DNA from: Helopsaltes ochotensis
Lineage: Eukaryota; Chordata; Aves; Passeriformes; Locustellidae
DNA: 64,000 bases
Direction: 5' to 3'
Assembly (NCBI GenBank): GCA_013400155.1
Contig: VXBM01000681.1
Coordinates: 390,825 to 454,824 of the forward strand
The notes under the pieces were generated by a model. That model worked only from the letters and a program-made list of their open reading frames with translations, had not been told where the DNA came from and did not search any database. Positions 1-11,985 of this stretch are shown here, piece after piece; within the stretch, counting starts at the first letter, position 1, and every line of letters starts with the position of its first letter. A program made the translations under genes and the position numbers.

Positions 1-2084
1 AGAACAACATTAAACCTTCTAAAAATCTATACACTTCCACATTGCTTCTTTGATATTAGAGAAAAACAGAGGCAGAATTACCTGCTGCACATCCCTTCAG
101 CTACACTAATAAACATCTCCCCGAGCCTGACCTCGGGTGCCAGCTACATTCTTCTGTGAGAATGTTTGCTGTAAACAATATACTTCTTATCAGCGAAGTT
201 AAAAAGAGGCTTGCTGGATACCGAAGGGAATGAGCACTTGCCAAAAGATAAACACCCAGCCATGCCTGCTTCCCATTCTGAGACTCAGGGAAAATCGCTG
301 CAGCACCAAAACATCAGCTATATTGACAGGAACGTGGGAATTACTTGAGATGTAGGGGCTGTGTGTGCTTCTTCCTCTAGCTTTTTTAAGGCTTGGTTGG
401 TATGCTGTCCACAGCAACCCAGGGCATCTTGCAGAATTCCAAATCCTTAGTTAAATGCAGCTGCACTCTGTGAGAACTTCTTTTTCTGGCAGTTGGAAAG
501 AAAAAGGGGAGGGGCAGGGGAAGGGAGAAGAGATGGTCAAAAAAAGAGAGAAGATAGAAAGGATTCTGATAAAAGGGAATGGCTTATTAAAGGGATTCAG
601 GAGCAAGGAGAATAAGAAGAGATTGTCTCATGGGAGATTTTGTATGGAGTACTTGGGGGAGAGAACTGGCCCAGGGCTGGGAGGTTGAATCTGTTAGGTT
701 TTTTCTTTAATTTGGGGAAACAGGAATTGCTACAGCTCTGGGATCAGTATTAGACACTGGACAGTAGCAGGGAGACCTGTGTGGGGCAGGAAATGACAGG
801 ATATCTGTCCGTACCTCACTCTGTAAGAAATGGCACATCTCTGTATCTCAGCCTCAAAACTGAAGGCTGGACCACATTCATGGTCTCATACCATAGGAGG
901 ATGGACTGCCCCTTTCTGTACCAAAGGAATCACCTGGTATCTGTTGGTTTTTACTTTTTAGATTTTTTGGTGGATAGTTTCATCATTTCAGGTTTTTGCT
1001 CAAGGCAGGAACTCAAGATTCCTCCACCAGCGGCATGTGTGGGGTTCTGCCTCTTGCTTGCTAATGTCTGCTTAAATTTGTTTCACTTCCATGAAAAGGC
1101 AGCCTAGCAAATTAGAAGCACTTCGTAGGCATTATGCTGCTGTTAATTATGTAGGAGCCCAGACACTATTCACAACAGTAATAGGAAAACTACCAAGGCA
1201 AATGCAGCAGTCTGAAATGCCCAATTAAGGTCTCAGCTCTTGAATGCAGCTAAATTTGCAAGTGGATGCTGTATGCTGTAAGTGTGGGGGTCCATGCTTC
1301 CCCAAGTGGTTCCCAAGCTTTATGGAGTGCATGCATCCCAGGGTTAGAACTGTGTTTGCAGGTGGGTTCATGCATGAGCTGGGAGCCAGGGGAATCACCA
1401 GGGTCTGTGCTGAGGTGTGGTGGAACACTTCTGTTCTCCCCCATGGGGAAGGTGAACTGCTCCCCCTGCACCAGGCCTGCACAGAAGTGGGTGACACCGC
1501 TGTCAGTGTGACTCTGGTGTTGTCACTTACCCATCTTGTGGCTTCAACCTGTTCCAGGCTCCTGGGGTAGCTCTTTGTCTGCCTGTTCCTGCAGCTCACT
1601 GAGGTTCACAGTCTGGAGGCGTCAGCAAGGGAGTGCCAACAGTCTGCTCCTGAATTCTGGTGCTCAGACCCCAGAATTAAGGAGAAAGCAATCACTGCAC
1701 AACACCTCTGCCTTTGTGGCCTTTTGGACCACATCCTCTCCAACTCATGCACTGTTGTTCTGTAACACCTGGGTTGGTGCATCCCGTGTGTTACTTAAAG
1801 CCCAGCAGGTTGCAGCTTTTAATTCCAGGTGAGGTCTCTCTTGCTGTTTTCTGTCAAGGATTATTTGCCTCTTGGCACTAAGGGGAGCCATTTTTACAAA
1901 TTCTCACTGCACACAGTCAAGGCACTGGTCAGTTTGATTTTTTTACTGTTGTAGGCTCTGTTTTCATTTCATGGCTGAGGTCCATAGCAGAGAGAATTGC
2001 CTGGACACAGTCCTGGGATAAATTCATCTTCATTACAGAAGGTGGAATTTCTTAACGTGAGAGCTCTGCAGTGATATTTACATC
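1..2084. other. Non-coding stretch, no gene recognised
   Basis: No reading frame here resembles a known protein family, and the open frames are short and unrelated to one another. A purine-rich GA tract lies around 490-560. I see no splice-linked coding blocks and no recognisable RNA gene. Confidence 0.5.
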
Positions 2085-2215
2085 AGATTTAGATTTATAT
2101 TAGGAAGAAATGATTGACTGTGAGGGTGGGAAGGCCCTGGCACAGGTTGCCCAGAAAAGCTGTGACTGCCCCATCCCTGGAAGAGTTCAAGTATGTTTGC
2201 TGTAGCTGGATTGAC
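2085..2215 (+). mobile_element. CR1 LINE 3' fragment
   Basis: The segment carries the familiar CR1 3' UTR order: a 'gaggGTGGgaaggccctgg' block, then 'cacaggttgcccagaaaag', then a 'ccatccctggaagagttcaa' block. It is short and diverged, and the terminal repeat is gone. Confidence 0.7.
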
Positions 2216-5200
2216 ACAAACTCTGGTGCCCTGTTGTCTGTGATTGAGGAACTGCTTTCCTTGTTTGCCACCTGGTAATTTTCCTGCTGGCAGCCTGTAT
2301 TCGAGGTGGGAAATTCAGTCAGCAGTGCCAGGATCTTCTTGTTTGAGTCCAGGTACTTTAGGTAACCTTGCCAGTGCCAAAGTTGATTGCAAATTCAGCA
2401 GGTCCTGACTGAGTTTTGTCATTCCTGTACTGGACAGTCCCCAGACAGGATCAGTCATCCAGCATCTGGCTCTGGGAAGACATTCCAAGAGCAAACCTCT
2501 TTCTGTATTAAGCCTTTTTTGACCTTTTTTTTTTTTCATCCTGTAGGTTCTGAGTATTCTAATATTGTTGTCCTTAGATATCCTGTTATAATGTGATACC
2601 TTTATGGATAACTATGTATTCATCTTTACAGAAATAATACAAGAAAGATGCACTTGGATGGGGGGGGAAACACTCCTCTACTTTCTGTTTTGATCAGATT
2701 TACTGGATCTTTTCCAGTAAAGATTCTTCAGGAACTAGGAAAAGATTCCTGCTATTCTTCTAGGACTGAATGTGCTACAGGACAAAAATAACTGTCATTA
2801 ATATTGTATGCATATTTTGCCAGAGGATGGCAGTGTGGAAGGGTTTGAATTGCTCTGGGAATGCCTTTGTCTCAGCTGGGGAAGGAAAATGCCATCTGCT
2901 TTCACAGGCGAGTCAGCTCATGCACCCAGACAGCTCCACCTTCAGCCAAATCAGAGAAACAAGGTTGGGGGCTGGTGGCTTAAATGGATTTAAGCTAAAA
3001 GATTGCCAAACCAGTGACCTGCCCCGAGAGTGCTGTCTTTAAAGGGAGAATAATCCATTGCAGAAATCTGTTATTTGTTAAAATAAAAAGTTTGTGTGGG
3101 AAGGGAGAGTTAAATATATGTAAACTAGAACTGGGACAAGAGCACTTAAATTAAGTAACACTATTGCAAAAAGTTCAGCTAGCACTCTGTGGGCCTCTTG
3201 GGCTAATTCCTAAGAAAGTAATAATGCAATTATGTGGGTTTTTCCCCATTTGAGTGTGCCATCAGCTTGTGTTGGTACAACATTTAGAATATTTGTCAAA
3301 ATATTCATTGCCTGTTTCTCCTTTCAGCCTGCAGAGGTGGCATATGTCTAGGCAAGAGACTGAAATATATACTCAGTCTCCTTATTACCAAGCCAGTGGC
3401 TTTATTCTGTCTGCAAGGCATTGATCCAGTGCTTGCAAACAATTCTATGTGCAGTTCAGACAAATCCAGTTTCCAAGGAGCTGTCCTGCAGTCTGATGTT
3501 GGAGCTCCAGATGTTGGCCAGTCCCCTGCCACTTGCTCTTCCATGGCCACAGGGGGAATTCGGATCCAGTGGGTGTTCCTGGGGTTGGGTTTGTGTCCGG
3601 CTGCCCCAGTTCCATTGGCTTTGGGACAGCAAATACCAAGTGACCCTTGAGACCATGAGCCAAGGTGTTTCCAGGGGCAGTGGTTGGTGACACCTGTGCA
3701 GCCTCTCTGCAAGGATGTTCGGGTGCTTCCTGCATCTCAGCAGGAAGCTGCTGCCCTCACCTGCCTGGTGCCCGTGTTGTGAGAAATGTGGCCAAATCCT
3801 GCATCCAGCTGAATCCCAGTGAGAGGAACGTTGTGGCTCCAAAGAGCCAGGAGTATCAGGAAAAGGAGGCAGGGGGATACCAAAATCTGCTAGAGGGATT
3901 GTACAATAACTTTAAAACTTGAGGGGCTCAGAAGTGCTTAACAGGGACTTCCTGGGGCTGATAGCGAAGTGAAACTTTTTTCCTGTCCTTTGGAAGTTTA
4001 ACTTCCTTGAAGGCTGTCTCCAGTGGTGGTGTGCCTGTGAACTGAGTCTGTGAAACTTCTCAGCACTCGAGGCACTTCAGGCTGGTAAATACAGCTGCCA
4101 GTGTCCCCAGCAATCCATCCACTGGGACAGGGACAAAATGCCTCAAACACCACCAGAACCACAGCCAGGGCTGGGGTTTGCCATTGGAAACCCTTTCCTC
4201 AGGCCCATGGGGATGGAGCAACAGAGCTGGGTGCAGGTAAAAGGGTCTATGGGAAGCCCCAACCCAAGTGAGGGGATGGACCAGGATCCATCCAGGGGTC
4301 CAGACAGGAGCAGCAGGAATTGGGGCTGTAGGCAAGGCTGCAGATGGGTCCAAGAGGTCACCTGCCTTCCAGCTCATGTCAGGACTGGGTGGTAGGCATG
4401 GAGCTGAACAGGACCCTCTGGACAGGACTGCAGGTAGAGGCTGCTCAGGGCACTTAGGGACTATTGGTGCCCTCAGGGTGCTGGTTCTTGTGCCTCTGCA
4501 CTCAGCCAGCCTCCCGCTTCCAGCTCCATCGTCACTGACATCGTCCACATGCTGATACTATTGGAACGTTTGCTGTTTCCCGCACTTGTGAGATGGGGGA
4601 ATGTTTCACAGGTAAATATTGAACAGGCAATGAATCTGTCTTTCTGACTTTCCACATCCGAGCAGTGTTCCCAGCCAGTATCACAAGGAAAAGCAAGGAC
4701 AAATTCAAGAGCAGATTTTCTGTGGCTTACTCAGGTCAGCACCCCAGTTTAATGAAGCAGGAGATGGGTCTGAGCTTAGCTATGTTTTGACAATCTTGAG
4801 GGCAAAACTCCCGAGCTGAAGATGCCGTCAAGTTGTTCATTTGCAATGGCTGAAGAGAACTGATGCAAAAATAAATCCAGGTTTACCAAGGGAATTGTAC
4901 TGTGTAACTTGGCATCTGTCAGCTGAGTCCTGGGCCAAAGTCACTTCCTTGGCTTCCTTCTTATCTAATCCTTAGGTGGTCACTTCTTGTAATTGGATTA
5001 AGCAGCTAGAATACACAAAATAGAGCTGGGACCAAATTCCAGCCTGACAATGGATCACAGAAGCCTCTTCTCACACACTGGCCATTCCCTGTGCATCTTC
5101 TGCCAAGTTGGTTGTGGCACTTCCCATGTGATGCACTGCACAGCTCCATGCCTGGAGAGGAGACACCTCAAAAGCAACAATAAGCTTTCTCAGAACTCAG

Positions 5201-5724
5201 CTGGGCTTTGTACTCCTGAATAAAATATCTCCTTCCTTGGTTTACTTACGGGTTTTGTGTGCTGAGACACGAGTGGTGACAAGAAATCAGGAAACTGTTC
5301 TGTGAAATAAAAATAGGGTTTATTTATGTGGCTGTCAAATGTTTGGTGTCCACACTGGGCTGAAATAATCCACCCCTTGTAGCAGAAAATCTCTGTTGCA
5401 CACGGGGCTGTGCCAGCTGTGGAAAGAAATCGTGTTGCCTTATAAAAGTCAAGCTTCAGAGGATTCCAGTCTCACTGGGGTTGAGTTCTCTGCTGTCACT
5501 GGAGTTGTCTTTTCTGTCTTTCCTTGCCTCTGTTTTCCTCCTGGAAAGCACACAGAAGCTCCTGGGATATTATAGCCAGGCAGGGGTGAGAAACTTCTTG
5601 CAAGGATAGGGACATTGCCACTCCCCACTAAGGAAAGAAAACACCTTCATTCTAGGCAGAATTGTGTTCAAGCAACCTGGCAGCTTCCCATGATGCAGTT
5701 ACTCAGTGGTGGATGAAGGAGGAC
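2216..5724. other. Non-coding stretch, no gene recognised
   Basis: There are many short overlapping frames on both strands, notably around 3300-3920 and 4060-4560, but none shows a conserved domain. A T-run near 2523-2538 and a G-run near 2660 are low-complexity. I see nothing that can be named. Confidence 0.45.
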
Positions 5725-5895
5725 CAGTGTCTACCTCATCTTCAGTAAAGCCTTTGATGCTGTCTCCCACACCATCGTCACACAGGGGCTGGTAAAGGGC
5801 AGATCAAGGAAGCGGCCAGTGGGGCAAACTGAAAACTGGCCAAATGACCAGAGGGTGCTGAACAGTGGCACAAAGTCCAGCTGCAAAGTCGTTCC
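5725..5895 (+). pseudogene. CR1 ORF2 reverse transcriptase fragment
   Basis: Read on the + strand, the segment gives a short stretch with the non-LTR reverse-transcriptase signature Y-L-x-F-S-K-A-F-D-x-V-S-H, typical of CR1 ORF2. It is followed by a diverged stretch of the palm region. It is an isolated piece without the rest of ORF2, so it is a dead LINE copy rather than a host gene. Confidence 0.7.
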
Positions 5896-5959
5896 TGCTA
5901 AGGTACCCTGGCGATCAATTACATTGATTGTCATTAATCTCCTGGCTGAGGGGACAGGG

Positions 5960-6115
5960 CATATCCTCCCCACAGAGTCACAGCTTGCTTTGGCTTGGAA
6001 GGGACCTGAAAGCCCATCTCTTCCCACCCCCTGCCACAGGCAGGGACAACACCTTCCACTAGACCACATTGTTCAGAGTCTCATCCAACCTGGCCTGGGG
6101 TCCACTCAGCATTCA
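5960..6115 (-). mobile_element. CR1 LINE 3' end, minus strand
   Basis: The + strand reads as the reverse complement of a CR1 tail: 'ttggaagggacctgaaagcc', then 'ccccctgccacaggcaggga', then 'tccaacctggcctgggg'. It faces the plus-strand RT fragment just upstream, so two different CR1 copies meet here tail to tail. Confidence 0.8.
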
Positions 6116-9053
6116 GCACATGGCTAGGTGGCCTGTTTGATGCTCCACCACCTGCAGTTCCCAGCATCTACAGGGATGTAGATGAGCTGTACTATTTTCT
6201 CCTAAGTGTGTTACCTCTAATACGTAGTTTTTTCAATGATACTTTACAGTTCTTGCTCTGATGTTTATTTTAATGCTGAAATAAACATCAACAAAACTGT
6301 TCCCATGGGGTAATACCGTCAGTATAATGTTTCTCTCCTAGAATTGCATTATATTTAAAACTTAGAGAACTAAAGCATAGAAACAACCTGAAAATGGGAT
6401 TAGCATCTGATATGATACCATCAAAAATTACTGTTAAATAAAAATATCAATCCAGCAAGAGTCTTTTATTGTATTTACAAATTCGAGCAAGCATTCACTG
6501 AGGTGAATAATACATTAAGAGTTCAAAGCAACTCAAATGAAAACCCAAATTATAATTGGCTCACAGTGCTCCCATCTGGGTTCTCCTCTTACTTGTGGGA
6601 CATCTAGTGGCAGAAAGGAGACTCTATGTTGGGAGACAAAACTATTTAGAAATGTAATTCTTGCTTTTAAAAAGGACACTGAAACCTTCTTCTTCACGAT
6701 AGTTGGAGGCTGAAAGAAGTATGTGGGATTTTAGTATTGATATTTAAAAACAGGTCTGGCTTTTAATAACAAAAGCAGTTTGTGTGGGAGCAGCAGGGAC
6801 AAACTGCAACTTGCTTTTCTTAGTGCTGCTCTGTTGAGAAACAGCTTCAAGAAAAGTTTTCCCTGATCAAGACTTATCCCTGTTCAGCACACCTCTCTCT
6901 GTTCCAGCTCCCCTGAGTCTCATTTATGACACCAAACTGCTCCTTCCAGAAGCTGTTTATACATTTTATTTCCCCTTGACGGTTTCTCTGTCTGGTATAT
7001 CCTACTGTTGTCCCTGAGCTTCTCAGGCCAGGTGTGGGGTTCTTCAGCAGACAGAGCAGAACTCAGCCTGGCTGGCTGAATTTTTTGGAAATACAGGTGA
7101 GTAGTGAGGTGGGAGGCAGGAGAAAAGAGGTGTTGTGCTCAAACCTTCCCACACCTGCAGGATATTCAATGTATTCTGCTAGAAATATTTTGGAGAAAGA
7201 AGCTCAGGCTTTTAATGGGTATGGCTGGAATGGGACAGCTCCCTTTTCCCTTCTGTGTTCCTTTTTCCAGGCCAGGGAGAGGTGCAGCACCCATCCAAAT
7301 AATGGATGCAAGAGGAGCTTTCTAAAAATCAGCAGCCTTGGGCTTAGGGTGGCAGTGAGCTTGTACAGCAAGAGGTTTCTTGGGTATTGTTCTGGTGTCC
7401 CACTCCACTGGCTCTGTAAGAATAATTGTGGAATGTTCTTCCTTGTTCTTTCTCTTTTATTTTTTCTGTGAACTTTCCACTCTTCTTGGCAAAGCCCATG
7501 CAAACATTTTTTCTTGATGGAGCTGTAAGAACTAATGTGAACTTCTGTAACAGCCTTGGGTATTTCACAGCAGAATCAGATCAGGTAGAATATGTACCTG
7601 CCTTTAAATCTCTGCTTTAATGGTGTGACATTTATCACCTTTCTAGTACTTGGCCTGTTTGAGGGCTTTTTTTTTTGTTTTTTTCCCATTATGATCTGTA
7701 GCCTTAAGGGCACAGAATCCACTCAGAAAACAAATTGATACTCCTCTGACCCTCAGTTTTGGGAGTTTGTGTAGCAGGGCCCTAGTGGAAAGATTAGCAG
7801 AAATTTCTGAGCTCTGTCAGTACATTTCTGTACTTGAGAGTCTGAAGAAGGTCATGGCTCTGCCCTTTGCAATCAGCCAGGTAACACCCGGGCTCTGAGA
7901 TGTTAGGTGACCTCTTCAGAGAGGGTGGAACACCTGGGAACCCAGTGATGCTCTCTCATGACACAACCCCACACGGACCCACACTTGCTCCCTGTCCCCC
8001 TCTGCAGAATGTGGAACTAAAATAAAGATCCCAAAGATTCACTTTCTTTTTCATGGCTGAGGATGGTGCTGCATGGTGTGGGCTGTCCCTTTGATCACCT
8101 GTACTGCTTCTCAGGTGATCCAGTCCCTCCCTCCAGGTGGAGGTGGTCCAAGGTCCATTACCAGCACTGGTTGCTAAAGTATACAGGAACAAGGTGGGAG
8201 GGTCTGGAGCCGTGCCCATGTGTGAAGCCACCTCCACTGGTATTCAAGGCTATTTGCCACCCAAAAGAGGCTGGAGCAGCAATTAGGTCCTTTCTTGTGG
8301 CTCTTTTCCTGTTCTGTAAGAGGGAATTAGGAAAAAGCAATTGCAGGACACGAGCAGAGGTTGTCTGAGGTGGAAGAGAGGGAACAGCACTTGGAAAAGA
8401 GATGTGCCTGGAGGCAGCGGGCTCACATGGAGCTTCCTTCCTATGGGGCAGGAAGGCTTCAGGAGTGAAGTCCAGAGGCTTTAAAAGCTTCCATCTAGGT
8501 CTCCAACACTACAAGACATTTTGGAGAGACCCAGAAAGCTGTGGAATCTGTTATGCTGGGGTTGGAGAGGTGGTACCCTCCACTGTGGGACAGGAGAGAG
8601 ACTTCCCTGCCAGTTCTCTTTCTATTCCTATTTTCCCTGCCTCCCTCATTCATCAGGTAGCACTTGCAGATCACACTTTGATAACATCTAATTTTTCTTA
8701 TTTAAAATCTCTCCAAATGTTTTGGATTAATTCAATTTTTAAACCAAAGAACAATGTAGGCAGCCCCACCATGGATCTCTAGCTTAATTCTTCCACATCC
8801 AAAGTTATCGCCCCTGACCTGACCCAGCTTCAGCCACATTGTCAGAGGTTGTACACAGCTGAGCATTCTTGGGCTCCAGTCTTAACTGTTGTGCCCCTCT
8901 GAGCAATCCTTCTGTTGCCCAATGTCCTGGTAGCCAGGTGCACCTCTAAGTCTGCAAGTTGAGTTTTAAAATCATCCAAACCATGGTTGTGAAGCCTCAT
9001 TTGAAAATTAGCTCCTTAAATGTGTGTGTGTGTGTTTAGGGGAAAGTGTAGGA
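6116..9053. other. Non-coding stretch, no gene recognised
   Basis: This is AT-rich at the left and mixed at the right. The longest frame (7034-7471, +) has no recognisable domain and no matching splice structure. A short TG microsatellite sits at 9021-9035, just before the LTR insertion site. Confidence 0.45.
9021..9035. repeat. (TG)n microsatellite
   Basis: About seven uninterrupted TG units. Confidence 0.9.
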
Positions 9054-9058
9054 GTGGC
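9054..9058. repeat. Target-site duplication, left copy (GTGGC)
   Basis: GTGGC immediately precedes the TGTTGGGGG start of the LTR and is repeated exactly at 11452-11456 after the LTR end (AAGACA). Five bases is the expected duplication size for ERVL-type elements. Confidence 0.85.
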
Positions 9059-9699
9059 TGTTGGGGGTTAGATTTGTTTTTACTTTTTATGGAATTTTCT
9101 TCCCTCACCTAAGTTGCTAAGAGACTAATTACTGGGTACTTATGGGTGCTTGATCGAACAAAGGGAGAGATTGAGGTTTGAGGCAGGTAAAGAAGGAGGC
9201 TCAGGGCAGTTTCGGTCTCTTGGTCCCAGCATCAGAGAGAGGACGGCCAGGCTGCTGCTTGCTGTGGGGGAGTTCATTGCCACCACCAGGTCCGGTCCTG
9301 GGAAATTGGCCATCATCCCCTCGTGTGCCCAGGAATCCTGAGCTTGCCTCCTCCTGCCCTGCCGGAGCTGGGCTGGCCCTGTCCCTCTGCCGCTGCTTTC
9401 TTGGCACTGCTCTGGGGCTTTTCACCACGCTGTAGCCCTGCACTCCCCTGCCTGCCCAGGACATCCCTGCTTTTCCAGCTATCACCGACAGAGCTTCTCA
9501 CCTCACCCAACAGCCCAGGATTTCCACTGTTCCAGCTTGGTATTCTTGGAGCCTGCAACCGACTGCTCCCCGGGCCCTGTGGACAAAGCCCCTCAAGCTC
9601 CTCAAGCTCCTTGGGTCTGTTTTACTGTTAATGCTGTAGTTGTTGTTTGTTTTGCCATTGTTTGTTATACATGCTAATAAAGAACTGTATTTCCACCCT

Positions 9700-10448
9700 G
9701 AGCGCAGGAGCGAACCCCAGAGGGCTGAACAGCTGTGAGATATGGCAGACAGATGTCATTCACATTGCATCCTTCGGCAGGCAAAAGTATGTCCATGTGC
9801 CTGTAGATACCTTTTCTATGTGCTGTCTATGCCTCTGCCCACACAGGGGAAAAGTCCACTGATGCTATAAAGCACCTAGTGCAGGCTTTCTCCTTCCTGG
9901 GCATCCCCAAGGCACTCAAAACAGACAATGGACCCACGTACAAGTCCCAGGAATTCCAAAGCTTCCTGCAGCAATGGGGAGTAGAGCATAAAACAGGCAT
10001 TCCCTACTCCCCAACACGTCAAGCCATCGTGGAAAGGACCCACCAGAACATAAAAAGGGTCCTTAATCAGCAAAAGCCAATCCTTAAGGTAGAAACACCA
10101 TCTCTTCGGCTGGCAAGGGCTCTGTTCACATTGAATTTTTTAAATTGCACTTTTGAACATTTAAACCCACCCATTGTGCAGCATTTCCAGGAGAACTGTC
10201 AATTGCCCCTGAAAGCCAAGCCTCCAGTTTTGGTTAAGGACCCTGAAACATGCGAAACAAAGGGCCCTTATGATTTGGTCACGTGGGGTCGGGGATACGC
10301 TTGTGTATCCACACCCTCTGGTCTCAGGTGGGTGCCAGCCAAGTGGGTCAAACCTTTCATCCCTAAAGGCACAAAGAAACCAGCAGAGACCCCACAAGTC
10401 AGCCATGCAGCCTTAAGGAGAAAGAGACGCCGGACCCTCTCTCTCTAA
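9700..10448 (+). pseudogene. Class II retroviral integrase, 5'-truncated and frameshifted
   Basis: Integrase inserts retroviral cDNA into host DNA. The fragment enters at the junction between the zinc domain and the catalytic core. All three catalytic acids can be seen: Asp in a W-Q-T-D motif (codon 9752-9754), Asp in T-D-N-G-P (9924-9926) and Glu in V-E-R-T-H (10032-10034). A C-terminal DNA-binding domain with a W-V-P-A-K-W-V motif follows, and the frame ends near 10448. The core is split by one frameshift at about 9815-9830, so no functional enzyme is encoded. The motif spacing and C-terminal motif point to a beta/alpharetrovirus-like source. Confidence 0.85.
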
Positions 10449-10736
10449 CATATTCTTTCTCTCAGAAACGTGTCCTGGAGTGCCAAAAGAACCTGAAAAT
10501 TCCACTGGTTTTCTCCCTCAGATCTTTTTGTTATGCTGACAATTTTCTATGTTGAGTTTTTCAGGTATGGTTCTACCTCACTAATCATTTAGCCTGAAAT
10601 GATTGATATCGGGGTCATTTGTTCTTCTTAAAGGTGTTTTTTCCCTCATCTCCCTGATGACCTTTACCCCAGGAATACTCAAGAGAGCTGGACTCTTGAG
10701 TATTCAGGGTAAAGTTCCATTCCTTTTCAAATTAAC

Positions 10737-10750
10737 AAAAAAGGGGGAGA
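10737..10750 (+). other. Polypurine tract of the ERVK-like element
   Basis: The run AAAAAAGGGGGAGA lies directly against the TGTTGGGTTC start of the downstream LTR. This is where a retroviral plus-strand primer tract sits. Confidence 0.8.
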
Positions 10751-11300
10751 TGTTGGGTTCTGTTATTAATCTGTCTTGGGTTTGGCAGGCGTTTCCTTGT
10801 TTTCCATTTCCCTTTTGCTTCCCATTAAAGCTGCCTGCCTGTTATTCAGCTGTCCCTCCCAGTTTCCAGAGACCTCCACGAAGGGCCTGGAGTGATTGGA
10901 GAAAGGCTGGGAAAATCCCTCCATCAGAGTTCTCATTGGGTCCCCTCACCCTGTGTCCCCTCCCTGGTTTCTTGCTATTGGATTGTTATTTTACCCTCTG
11001 TTCTGCCCCTCCCCTTGAATAAAAGGAGAGGGCTCGGGGGAGTGGCTTGGCCAGACGCATGTGCTCCCTTTAGAGCCGGATCTTATTCTCCCATGGGGAA
11101 GTAATAAAGTTCTGGACTGTTCTACTGTCTGAGCCTGCACTTCTCTTGTGTTCACCATCGAGGTTGGTCCTTTGCTGAGCAGAAAAAGAGCCCACAGCAG
11201 CTCCCTGAACAGCTGGTTCAGAAGAGACAATGTCCTAAATGCTGAAAGCTGTGATCAGCTAGCTCCGGGCGGACAGAGGAAAGCTCTGTAAAAGGAGACA
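10751..11300 (+). mobile_element. 3' LTR of the ERVK-like fragment
   Basis: The LTR starts TGTTGGGTTC right after the polypurine tract and contains an AATAAA signal at about 11103 followed by a GT/T-rich stretch. The end is placed at GAGACA (11300), which restores TGT...ACA termini and a 6-bp duplication. An earlier end near 11150-11200 cannot be excluded. Confidence 0.65.
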
Positions 11301-11451
11301 GCATTTCTGCACCTATCCCCATACCTCTGCCTGAAAGCCCCTTTAATTTCCTAAATTATAATAATTTGGAGGGAGGGAGGGGATTCGAATTCTCCATTCC
11401 AAAGGGAGGCCCTGCCCTCCCTAGCAGATACCTGTCTTTCAAACCAAGACA

Positions 11452-11456
11452 GTGGC
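11452..11456. repeat. Target-site duplication, right copy (GTGGC)
   Basis: This is the exact partner of 9054-9058 and directly follows the ACA terminus of the ERVL-type LTR. Confidence 0.85.
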
Positions 11457-11574
11457 ATAAACACTGGATTTTGAGAGAAATCTTGAAATTACAGTAGTTT
11501 ATTCTGTACCTGGAATTTGAGAGTGAATGAGGTAAGTTGTTGTAACACAACTCTGGCAACTGGTGGAGACAAAA

Positions 11575-11985
11575 AGAAAGGCTAAGAGAATTGGGATTGT
11601 TCAGCCTGTACAAGAGAAGGCTCCAGGGTAACATAACTGACTCTTCAGGTCCTGAAGGGAACCTACAGGAAAGATGGAGAAAGACTATTTACAAGGGGCT
11701 GGAGAGACAGGACAGGGTGAATGGCTTCCCACTGCCAGAGGGCAGGGATAGATGGGATATTGGAAAGAAATTCCTCCCTGTGAGGATGGGGAGACCCTGG
11801 CACAGGGTGCCCAGAGAAGCTGTGGCTGCCCCTGGATCCCTGTCAGTGTCCAAGACCAGGTTGGACAGGGCTTGGAGCAGCCTGGGATGGTGGAAGGTGT
11901 CCCTGCCCATGGTAGAAGGGATTGGAATGAAATGAGCTGTAAGAACCCTTTCAACCCAAACCATACTGGGATTTTGTGATCTACT
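11575..11985 (+). mobile_element. CR1 LINE 3' end
   Basis: This is a nearly complete CR1 3' UTR in the plus orientation. It begins with 'ttgggattgttcagcctgta' and 'gagaaggctccaggg', passes through 'gtgcccagagaagctgtggc', and ends in 'ttcaacccaaaccatactgg' with a trailing TTTTGTGAT. The open frames here belong to the LINE. Confidence 0.9.

Larger units (their letters stand above)
9693..11300 (+). mobile_element. ERVK-like (class II) retrovirus fragment nested in the ERVL LTR
   Basis: The insert interrupts the host LTR between its poly(A) region and its 3' terminal part. It contains, in order, the last part of pol (integrase), about 290 bp without any env frame, a polypurine tract and a complete-looking 3' LTR. 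No 5' LTR, gag, protease or reverse transcriptase is present. Candidate flanking duplications are GTATTT (9687-9692) and GCATTT (11301-11306), six bases with one mismatch, the size expected for class II elements. The edges are inferred and could be off by several bases. Confidence 0.7.
9059..11451 (+). mobile_element. Solo ERVL-type LTR, split by a nested ERVK fragment
   Basis: The element starts TGTTGGGGG and ends AAGACA, so TGT pairs with ACA at the termini, and a perfect 5-bp duplication GTGGC flanks it. The + orientation is shown by an AATAAA signal near 9676 in the context 'tgctaataaagaactg'. The end carries the 'aaattataataatttggagg' block that I associate with bird ERVL LTRs. No ERVL internal sequence is present, so this is a solo LTR left by recombination. 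Removing the insert at 9693-11300 leaves about 785 bp, a normal LTR size. Family assignment is from memory of bird LTRs; the boundaries are seen directly. Confidence 0.8.

Noticed and set aside
3305..3922. Cluster of overlapping frames on both strands (up to 135 codons) as a gene.
   Set aside because: No frame shows a family motif, conserved splice sites or partner exons. Moderate GC content explains the open frames.
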